A stretch of DNA of 64,000 bases from DGNJ01 sp002388905. Its GTDB lineage: Bacteria; Pseudomonadota; Gammaproteobacteria; Pseudomonadales; Porticoccaceae. Position numbers and translations under genes: made by a program. Each line of letters starts with the position of its first letter. Within the stretch, counting starts at the first letter, position 1. Of this stretch, positions 58,055-64,000 are shown in pieces. The notes beneath the pieces were generated by a model. It saw only the letters and a program-made list of their open reading frames with translations, was not told where the DNA came from and did not search any database. The DNA is taken from assembly GCA_036843405.1 (NCBI GenBank), contig DAITSJ010000001.1, forward strand, positions 372,001 to 436,000, written 5' to 3'.

Positions 58055-59086
58055 GTGCTAGAAGTAGGTATTGTCGGTGGCACCGGCTACACCGGTGTGG
58101 AGTTGTTGCGCTTGTTGATCGGCCACCCCGACGTCGCCATCCGGGTAATCACTTCCCGCGGGGAAGCGGGCACGCCGGTGGCGGACCTTTTCCCGAGCCT
58201 GCGCGGTCATCTGGACCTGAATTTTACCGACCCGGACCCGGCCGTCCTGGCCGCCTGTGACCTGGTCTTTTTCGCGACACCCCATGGTGTCGCCCAGAGT
58301 CAGGTGCCCGCCCTGCTTGAAGCCGGCGTCCGTGTGGTCGATCTGTCCGCGGATTTCAGAATCCGTGATATCGCTACCTGGGAGCAGTGGTACGGTCAGG
58401 ATCACGGTTGTCCCGAGCTGGTGGGAGAGGCCGTCTACGGCCTTCCCGAAGTGCACCGGGAAGCGATTCGCACGGCGCGCCTGGTGGCCTGTCCCGGGTG
58501 CTACCCTACGGGGGTCCAGTTGGGTTTTTTGCCGCTCCTGGAGCGGGGGCTGGTGGATACCGGCGATCTTATTGCCAGCTGCGCTTCCGGCGCCAGTGGC
58601 GCCGGGCGTCAGGCCAAGGTGGACAACCTGCTAACGGAGCTGTCCGGGAGCTTCAAGGCCTACGGCGTCGGCGGGCACCGGCACCTTCCCGAAATGGAAC
58701 AGGGGCTCAGGGATATCGCCGGTGGTGATGTCAGCCTGACCTTCGTGCCCCATTTACTGCCCATTGTCCGAGGTATTCATTGCACCCTTTACGGTACGCT
58801 GAAAGACACCGGCGTGGACCTTCAGGCGCTCTACGAGGAACGATTCGCCGACGAACCCTTCGTCGATGTCCTCCCCGAAGGAGCCATGCCCCAGACACGC
58901 ACGGTCCGGGGGACCAACAGTTGCCGTATCAGTGTCTTTCGCCCCCAGGCACGCGACAAGGTGGTGGTTCTGGTGGCGGAGGATAACCTGGTCAAGGGCG
59001 CCTCCGGCCAGGCCGTGCAGGCCATGAACCTGATGTTCGGCCTGCCCGAGGCCCGTGGCCTCGACTACCCGGCGCTGTTGCCCTGA
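58055..59086 (+). CDS. argC: N-acetyl-gamma-glutamyl-phosphate reductase
   Basis: A 343-residue NADPH enzyme of arginine synthesis. I start it at a GTG at 58055 preceded by AGAGGT (VLEVGIVGGTGYTGVELLRLL); an upstream frame from 58016 lacks a ribosome site. Catalytic Cys149 is in LVACPGCYPTG. The His of GGHRHLPEMEQ and the FVPHLLPIVRGI segment complete the active site. No ArgR site was recognised upstream. Confidence 0.95.
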   Translation: MLEVGIVGGTGYTGVELLRLLIGHPDVAIRVITSRGEAGTPVADLFPSLRGHLDLNFTDPDPAVLAACDLVFFATPHGVAQSQVPALLEAGVRVVDLSADFRIRDIATWEQWYGQDHGCPELVGEAVYGLPEVHREAIRTARLVACPGCYPTGVQLGFLPLLERGLVDTGDLIASCASGASGAGRQAKVDNLLTELSGSFKAYGVGGHRHLPEMEQGLRDIAGGDVSLTFVPHLLPIVRGIHCTLYGTLKDTGVDLQALYEERFADEPFVDVLPEGAMPQTRTVRGTNSCRISVFRPQARDKVVVLVAEDNLVKGASGQAVQAMNLMFGLPEARGLDYPALLP

Positions 59087-59172
59087 TGCGAACGGTTTAA
59101 CAAATGCGCGCATTGGTGACTGAGGTCTCTGGTCAGGCGCGCTAGAATCGTCCACTGGCCGGGAGTTTCCCC

Positions 59173-59880
59173 ATGGCGGAAAAACTGATCGTCAAGCCCC
59201 ATCGGCCCGGCCGGGTCCGCCTGGCGGTGGTTGGGGTCGCTGCGCTGGTTCTGGTTCTGGTCGCCACGGCCTACCTGGCAGGCAGCCGTTACTATGGCCA
59301 GGCCATGGCCGAGAAGCGCGAGCAGGCCGCCGAATTGCGGCGCCTGCGCCAGCAAGTGGCCGAACTGGCGCGGCAGAAGACCAACTGGGAAATCGCCAGC
59401 GAAGTCAACGCCGCCTCCCTGGAGTCGGTTAGAGTCGAACTTGCGCGGCTCGAGACGGTGATGGCCTCGCAAAGGGAGGAGCTCGAGCTCTACCGAAACC
59501 TGCTCAAGGACAACGGGGAGGCCAGCGGTCTCCATATCGAGACCCTGGATGTGACCGCCACCGATCGGGCCGATCGTTTCGGATACCGCCTGGTGGTACG
59601 GCGCAAGGCGGCACTTAGCAAGCCCGTGGAGGTGGAAGTCTCCCTCGACATAGAGGGTTCCAGTGGCGGCGAGCCCCGCTCGCTGGCTTTCCGGGACGTG
59701 GATTCGTCGATGACCGGCGAATCCCGGATGGTCAGCTTCAAGTACTTCAAGGTGCTCCGGGGGACTATGGCGTTGCCCCGGGGCTTCGAACCCGCAAAAG
59801 TTGTGGTCCGGGTCCAGATCAAGGGCCGACAGAAAACCATTCGGGAACGGGAGTTCCCGTGGCAAGTGCAGGAGGTCTGA
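59173..59880 (+). CDS. DUF6776 membrane-anchored coiled-coil protein
   Basis: A 235-residue protein with one membrane anchor (VVGVAALVLVLVATAYLAG, about 20-38). A coiled coil of about 80 residues follows (EKREQAAELRRLRQQVAELARQKTNWEIA ... ELARLETVMASQREELELYRNLL), then a beta-rich C-terminal domain (HIETLDVTATDRADRFGYRLVV). It matches DUF6776, a gammaproteobacterial family with no known function. The stop and the bactofilin start are separated by one base, so the two are co-translated; a role as membrane partner of bactofilin is inference. Confidence 0.82.
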   Translation: MAEKLIVKPHRPGRVRLAVVGVAALVLVLVATAYLAGSRYYGQAMAEKREQAAELRRLRQQVAELARQKTNWEIASEVNAASLESVRVELARLETVMASQREELELYRNLLKDNGEASGLHIETLDVTATDRADRFGYRLVVRRKAALSKPVEVEVSLDIEGSSGGEPRSLAFRDVDSSMTGESRMVSFKYFKVLRGTMALPRGFEPAKVVVRVQIKGRQKTIREREFPWQVQEV

Positions 59881-59881
59881 G

Positions 59882-60352
59882 ATGCGAGGCAGGAAACAGG
59901 GTAACGCCACTCCCTCGAACAGTACCACGTTGATTGCCGGCGGTACGCGTATCCTGGGGGATGTCCACTTTCGGGGCAGCCTGGAGGTGGAGGGCGAAGT
60001 GGTCGGTAACTTAATTGCTGACAAGGACGACCAGGCCCGGGTCCGGGTTCTTGAATCGGGCCTGGTCAAGGGCGAGATTCATGTCCCCGCCGTAGTTGTC
60101 AACGGCGCAGTCGAGGGGGATGTTCACGCCACCGGGCAGGTGATGCTCGCGGCCAAGGCCCGGGTCGAAGGTAATATTCACTACACGGTCATCGAGATAC
60201 AGAAGGGAGCTCAAGTGAATGGCAGCTTCGTCCATGTGGAGGCGGGGCTGCGTGCCGGTGATGAACGCGCCGCTCCTGTGGTGGGCACGGAAGGGCCGGC
60301 GCCGGGCGTGGACGCCCTGGCAAAGAAGGTGGAATCGGCAAATTCGTGCTAA
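59882..60352 (+). CDS. Bactofilin (polymer-forming cytoskeletal protein)
   Basis: A 156-residue protein with the bactofilin beta-helix core. The repeats TLIAGGTRILGDVHFRGSLEVEGEVVGNL and GEIHVPAVVVNGAVEGDVHATGQVMLAAKARVEGNI show the G-x-[IV]-x-G rhythm. The tails are short and polar; there is no membrane segment. Bactofilins polymerise without nucleotides and position cell-wall enzymes, notably M23 endopeptidases, one of which is encoded 2.4 kb away. The ATG at 59882 lies one base after the DUF6776 stop. Confidence 0.92.
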   Translation: MRGRKQGNATPSNSTTLIAGGTRILGDVHFRGSLEVEGEVVGNLIADKDDQARVRVLESGLVKGEIHVPAVVVNGAVEGDVHATGQVMLAAKARVEGNIHYTVIEIQKGAQVNGSFVHVEAGLRAGDERAAPVVGTEGPAPGVDALAKKVESANSC

Positions 60353-60355
60353 AAT
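60347..60355 (+). promoter_or_regulatory. Candidate extended -10 promoter of erpA
   Basis: TGCTAAAAT (60347-60355) inside the end of the bactofilin gene, about 36 nt before the erpA start. It is the same 9-mer as before trpG. Its last bases overlap the IscR-like site. Confidence 0.55.
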
Positions 60356-60378
60356 ACCCGACCAGTTAGCTCGGTTAT
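60354..60378 (+). promoter_or_regulatory. Probable IscR type 1 operator upstream of erpA
   Basis: A 25-bp sequence with half-sites ATACCCGAC (60354-60362) and TCGGTTAT (60371-60378) separated by 8 nt. Against the E. coli type 1 consensus (ATASYYGACTRWWWYAGT then CRRSTAT) I count 19 of 25 matches. It overlaps the erpA -10 element, the expected position for repression by IscR when iron-sulfur clusters are plentiful. Confidence 0.65.
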
Positions 60379-60390
60379 TCAGGAGAAAGA

Positions 60391-60744
60391 ATGACAGCTG
60401 TCGAATCCTTCACGCCTACTGCACTGCAGGTGAGCGACGAGGCCATCGCCAAGGTGCGTAGTCTCGTGCAAGAGGAAGAAAATCCGGACCTCAAGCTGCG
60501 GGTCTTTGTCACCGGCGGCGGCTGTTCGGGGTTCCAGTACGGTTTTACCTTCGATGAGGCCGTGGCCGAAGACGATACCGTGATCGATAAGGATGGGGTC
60601 CAGGTGCTGGTGGATGCCTTGAGCATCCAGTATCTCCAGGGTTCCCAGGTGGACTACGAAGAGGGCTTGCAGGGTTCCCGGTTTTTGATCAACAACCCCA
60701 ACGCCAAGACCACCTGCGGTTGCGGCGCTTCCTTCTCCGTCTAG
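60391..60744 (+). CDS. erpA: Iron-sulfur cluster insertion protein ErpA
   Basis: A 117-residue A-type carrier protein that delivers Fe-S clusters to target enzymes. The three ligand cysteines are present: Cys45 in TGGGCSGFQYGF, and Cys109 and Cys111 in TTCGCGASFSV. The AGGAG ribosome site precedes the ATG. The probable IscR operator upstream fits its role in cluster homeostasis. Confidence 0.96.
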   Translation: MTAVESFTPTALQVSDEAIAKVRSLVQEEENPDLKLRVFVTGGGCSGFQYGFTFDEAVAEDDTVIDKDGVQVLVDALSIQYLQGSQVDYEEGLQGSRFLINNPNAKTTCGCGASFSV

Positions 60745-60770
60745 CCGCGGTAAGTGTCGCTCACCGATCT

Positions 60771-61556
60771 TCAGTCCAGCCCCAGTTGTTTCTTGGCAGC
60801 CCGGATCTCGTCCGCGGAGAACCGCGGTATACGCGTATCGATGGTTTGCTCGAGTCGGTGGACAATCAGCTCCAGTGCCCGGGTCCGGGCGTACCATTTG
60901 TGGTCGCCCGGAACCAGTAACCAGGGCGCATAATGGCTGTCAGTTCGCGCGAACATTTCTTCGTAAGCAAGCCGATAGTCGTCGGCGCGGGCGCGATTGC
61001 GCAGATCGTCCCCGGTCAGCTTCCAGTGTTTCCGGGGATTATCCAGTCGTTCCTCAAAGCGTCGTAACTGCTCGCGCTGACTGATGTGCATGAAAAGCTT
61101 GATAATCACGACGCCGTCGTCGGCAAGTGTCCGTTCGAACTCATTGATTTCGCCATAGGCCCGTTGCCATTCGTCGTCTCGGGCAAGCGCCTCAATTCGT
61201 TCCACCAGAACGCGGCCGTACCAGCTCCGGTCGAAAATCGCGATTTCCCCTCTTGCCGGCATTTTTCGCCAGAAGCGCTGCAGGTAGTGCTCGCCGGTTT
61301 CTTTTTCGTCGGGGCGGCCGATGGGATGCACCCGGTAAGATCGCGGGTCCAGTTTCTCCCGCAGCCGGCGGATGGTACCGCCCTTGCCGCTGGCGTCCCA
61401 GCCTTCGAAGACAATCACGACCCGCTCGCCATTGTGGTAGCAGGCCGTCTGCAGGTCCCGCAGGGCGGTTTGTAGTGCCTTGAGTTGACTTTCGTAAGTG
61501 TCCTGGTCGGCGAACTGGGCGGTAAGATCGACAGTTTCGAGTCTGTTTCGGGTCAT
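60771..61556 (-). CDS. Polyphosphate kinase 2 family protein
   Basis: A 261-residue P-loop kinase. Walker A is FEGWDASGKGGTI (residues 50-62), the lid segment FWRKMPARGEIAIFDRSWYGRVLVER carries the FDRSWYGR motif (108-115), and the helical part ends in LGLD. PPK2 enzymes transfer phosphate between polyphosphate and nucleotides. Length and motifs suit a one-domain PPK2; whether it prefers ADP, AMP or GDP cannot be told. GGAG precedes the ATG. Confidence 0.9.
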   Translation of the reverse strand: MTRNRLETVDLTAQFADQDTYESQLKALQTALRDLQTACYHNGERVVIVFEGWDASGKGGTIRRLREKLDPRSYRVHPIGRPDEKETGEHYLQRFWRKMPARGEIAIFDRSWYGRVLVERIEALARDDEWQRAYGEINEFERTLADDGVVIIKLFMHISQREQLRRFEERLDNPRKHWKLTGDDLRNRARADDYRLAYEEMFARTDSHYAPWLLVPGDHKWYARTRALELIVHRLEQTIDTRIPRFSADEIRAAKKQLGLD

Positions 61557-61612
61557 GGTTCTCCGGTAACGCCGATAGGGTTTTGCGTCCCGCTGGTGGC
61601 AGGGGCGCTTCC

Positions 61613-62731
61613 CTAGGGGTAATAAATGCCGCCGAGCACGGAATCCCGGTCCGCCCCTGTTACCGAGGCCAGCGCCGAAGGTAGCCCTGCCAGGGTCTGC
61701 CTGGCCATCCAGGCAAATCCGGCGCCTTCCACCCGGCGGGGATCGATGCCCAGCTCGGCACTACTGACCACGGCCAGGCCACTTTCCGCCGCGATCAGGG
61801 CCGCCAGGTGCCGGTTCAGTGCGCCGCCGCCACAGAGGATCACTTTTTTTGGAGTATGCTCCGCCATAGTCAAGTTGTCGGCGACGGTGCGTGCGGTAAA
61901 CAGGGCCAGGGTGGCCTGTACATCCTTCGGCGATGGCTCTCGGGGCAGGCCTGCCAGCACGGAGTCCAGCCACCGGATATTGAAATCCTCGCGCCCCGTG
62001 CTCTTGGGCGGAAGCTTTGCCAGAAACGGGTGCGCCAGCAGGGCGTCCATAAGCGACTGGTCGACGCTGCCTTGGGCGGCCCAGCGGCCGTCCTCATCGT
62101 AGGGCAGGTTCAGATGGCGCTGGCACCAGGCATCCATAAGCCCGTTGGCGGGCCCGGTATCGAAGCCCCGGACATCTCCCGAGGCACCCAGCCAGGTCAC
62201 GTTGGCGATACCCCCTAGATTGACCACGGCCCGATGCTCCCCGGACCGATAAAAAGCCGCCTGGTGAAACGCCGGCAGGAGGGGCGCGCCCTGGCCGCCC
62301 CGGGCCATGTCCTTGCGGCGGAAATCCGCCACCGTGGTAATACCGGTGACGGCGGCGATGGTATTGGCATCGGCGATTTGCAGGGAAAAGTGAGTCACAC
62401 CCCCGCCCGGTGATGGACGGTGCCGGATCGTCTGGCCGTGGCTGCCGATGGCGGTGATCTCTCCTGCCGCCAGGCGATACCTGCTCAACAGGGCCTGGAC
62501 GGTGTCGGCGAAGAGCAGGCCCAGGGCCCGGTCGGTTCGACCCAGCAGATCGATATGATCCTCGCCGGGCGCGCACAGGCGAATGATGTCGGCGCGCAGG
62601 TTGTCGGGTATGTCGGCGCTATGGCTGGCCTCGACGTTGACCTGGTTGCCATCGATGCGAACCAGCACGGCATCCACCGCATCGATGCTGGTGCCGGACA
62701 TGACGCCGACGAACCGTCCGGCTGTGGTCAT
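61613..62731 (-). CDS. anmK: Anhydro-N-acetylmuramic acid kinase
   Basis: A 372-residue kinase that recycles anhydro-muramic acid released from the cell wall. It begins MTTAGRFVGVMSGTSIDAVDAVLVRID; the ASKHA-type ATP site GTSIDAVDAV, the segment ITTVADFRRKDMARGGQGAPLLPAFH and VVNLGGIANVTWLG are characteristic. The start follows GGGAG. It lies 9 nt after the stop of the M23 peptidase gene, an order also found in Pseudomonas. Confidence 0.95.
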   Translation of the reverse strand: MTTAGRFVGVMSGTSIDAVDAVLVRIDGNQVNVEASHSADIPDNLRADIIRLCAPGEDHIDLLGRTDRALGLLFADTVQALLSRYRLAAGEITAIGSHGQTIRHRPSPGGGVTHFSLQIADANTIAAVTGITTVADFRRKDMARGGQGAPLLPAFHQAAFYRSGEHRAVVNLGGIANVTWLGASGDVRGFDTGPANGLMDAWCQRHLNLPYDEDGRWAAQGSVDQSLMDALLAHPFLAKLPPKSTGREDFNIRWLDSVLAGLPREPSPKDVQATLALFTARTVADNLTMAEHTPKKVILCGGGALNRHLAALIAAESGLAVVSSAELGIDPRRVEGAGFAWMARQTLAGLPSALASVTGADRDSVLGGIYYP

Positions 62732-62740
62732 AGGGGCTCC

Positions 62741-64000
62741 CTATTCGGGCAGGGCGGCCAGGTGAGTTTCGCTGTAGTTGGCCAGTTGTGCCATCAGGGG
62801 CTGGGTCTGGCTGGCGAAGCGGGCCATTTGCGCGGCCGGGATGGGGTCCGCCTCGGGCAGGTCCACGGTGCGTGGATTGCGGTGCACACCGTTAACCACG
62901 AATTCGTAATGGAGGTGGGGCCCGGTGGCGTAACCGGTAGAGCCCACAGTACCGATCGGCTGGCGCTGTTTGACGGTCTGGCCCCTGCGCACAGACTTGC
63001 TGTTCAGGTGCAGGTACTTGGTGACGATGGCCTGGCCGTGACGGATAAAGACATAATTGCCATTCGCCCGCGAGTAGCCCGCCTCGATGACCTTGCCGTC
63101 GCCGGCGGCGTAAACCGGCGTTCCCGTGGCAGCGGCATAGTCGACCCCCCGGTGAGGGCGCTTTGTCTTAAATACCGGATGCAGCCGGTTGGGATTGAAG
63201 TTGGAACTGACCCGGGTGAAGTCGACGGGAGCGCGCAGAAACGCCTTGCGCATGGGGCGACCCTCGGGTGTGTAGAAATCCGCGGAGCCATCCGGTTTCT
63301 CGTAGCGCACGGCGCGATAGCGGGTGCCGCGGTTGATGAATTCGGCCGCGAGGATCGCGCCATTGCCCATCTTCGCGCCGTCCAGATATTCCTCCTGATA
63401 GAGGACCGCAAAGGAATCCCCCTTGCGGATGTCCAGGGCAAAATCGATATCCCAGCCGAAAATCCGCGCCACGCGCATGATCAATTCGTTCTCGAGACCG
63501 GCCCGGGATCCATCAAGAAACAGGGAGTGGTTGATAGTAACCCGCTGATAAGCGGGAACAGACTCGGTGTCCCGGGCGATTCGCTGGCCCTCGAACCCCT
63601 CCCCGGTGCGACTGTAGACCAGGGTTTCAAGCGCCGAACGGCGATATTCCACCTGCACCAGTTCCCCGTCGCTGTTTTGGGCAACAGCGATGGTTTCGCC
63701 GGGACGCAGGCGTTTCAGTGCGCCGGCTTCGCCGGCGGCGTTGGCCACCCGGTAGACATCCCCGGCGCTCAGGGACAGCCGCTGGAACAGGGTGCTCAGG
63801 TTGTCACCCAGGCGGACGCTCTGCTCCCGCCACTGCAGAATCGGTGCCGCCGGTCCGGTTTTTTCAGCAGCCAGGGTTTCTGCGACGTCCGGCTCTGACG
63901 CCGGTTCCGGGGCAATATCGGGTGCAATAACCGACAGGTCCGCGGCAGCGCGATTGCCGGAATCCGTAACCTGAATATCGGCGAGCTGGTCTTCCCGGTA
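62741..64000 (-). CDS. mepM: M23 family peptidoglycan DD-endopeptidase (MepM-like), 5' end missing
   Basis: The gene reads in from the right edge; 419 codons are visible and the frame is open to base 64000. The N-terminal part in view has a Pro/Ala/Glu-rich linker and a LysM/OapA-like domain (LGDNLSTLFQRLSLSAGDVYRV, near 63750-63820). An intermediate domain and then the M23 peptidase follow, with zinc ligands in HRGVDYAAATGTPVYAAGDG and GPHLHYEFVVNG. It cuts peptide cross-links so that the wall can expand. A stop-codon-to-ATG gap of 9 nt ties it to anmK. Confidence 0.93.
   Translation of the reverse strand, partial: YREDQLADIQVTDSGNRAAADLSVIAPDIAPEPASEPDVAETLAAEKTGPAAPILQWREQSVRLGDNLSTLFQRLSLSAGDVYRVANAAGEAGALKRLRPGETIAVAQNSDGELVQVEYRRSALETLVYSRTGEGFEGQRIARDTESVPAYQRVTINHSLFLDGSRAGLENELIMRVARIFGWDIDFALDIRKGDSFAVLYQEEYLDGAKMGNGAILAAEFINRGTRYRAVRYEKPDGSADFYTPEGRPMRKAFLRAPVDFTRVSSNFNPNRLHPVFKTKRPHRGVDYAAATGTPVYAAGDGKVIEAGYSRANGNYVFIRHGQAIVTKYLHLNSKSVRRGQTVKQRQPIGTVGSTGYATGPHLHYEFVVNGVHRNPRTVDLPEADPIPAAQMARFASQTQPLMAQLANYSETHLAALPE

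Noticed and set aside
1..64000. tRNA, rRNA, CRISPR, prophage or integron features
   Set aside because: Looked for by eye in every gap over 80 bp; no cloverleaf with CCA-type ends, no repeat-spacer array and no phage or integrase protein was seen.

Overview
This 64 kb window is chromosomal DNA from a GC-rich gammaproteobacterium, probably marine or halophilic and related to the Pseudomonadales/Cellvibrionales. The evidence is gene order. Two stretches follow the layout I remember from Pseudomonas: trpE ... trpGDC-crp-osmC ... coq7, and dsbD-aroQ-accB-accC-prmA-DUF3426-dusB-fis-purH-purD. So does argC-DUF6776-bactofilin-erpA opposite anmK-mepM. Many of the proteins (IlvD, CRP, Fis, ErpA, DsbD, PBP1B) have gammaproteobacterial lengths and motifs. 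The species cannot be named from this window. No rRNA, tRNA, CRISPR array, prophage or transposase gene was seen. Coding density is high, with many 1-8 nt overlaps between neighbouring genes.

Layout, left to right. (1) 1-4183: end of an Mrp-like ion-pump operon with three complex-I-type antiporter subunits and an 88-residue membrane protein. (2) 4203-5569: thyA-folA. (3) 5750-10891: a six-gene TonB2/TtpC-type energising operon (DUF3450, TtpC-like, ExbB, ExbD, TonB, TPR). (4) 10955-21665: ilvD, an OsmC protein, rpe-trpE, a SulP transporter with a universal stress protein on the opposite strand, trpGDC and crp. (5) 21841-27550: a second OsmC protein, two unannotated small paralogous membrane-protein genes, a LysR regulator, coq7, a Ycf46-like AAA ATPase and a thiolase. 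(6) 27634-38600, all minus strand: the dsbD to purD housekeeping block. (7) 38695-46867: PCu(A)C copper chaperone, DUF2333, a PAS-GGDEF-EAL protein, a PfkB kinase, and PBP1B with its probable LpoP-type lipoprotein activator. (8) 46864-52957: an RsmC-like methyltransferase, hemB, a MITE-like palindromic element, a MAPEG protein, hemL, an amino acid:cation symporter and hemJ. (9) 53035-57815: porin, BCCT transporter, ClC chloride transporter. (10) 58055-64000: argC, DUF6776, bactofilin, erpA (with a probable IscR site), PPK2, anmK and a truncated M23 peptidase.

Several groups fit together. HemB, HemL and HemJ serve tetrapyrrole synthesis. PBP1B, its lipoprotein, AnmK, the M23 endopeptidase and bactofilin all concern cell-wall building, recycling or shape. 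The antiporter module, BCCT and symporter fit life with sodium and osmotic stress. The TonB operon energises outer-membrane uptake.

The most unusual items are: the two small LLGSAIAWDDL proteins, whose upstream regions share a 16-bp motif beside a LysR gene; the non-coding palindromic element at 48983-49257, whose terminal repeat supplies the ribosome binding site of the next gene; the three-antiporter module with its small extra subunit; and the bactofilin-DUF6776 pair.
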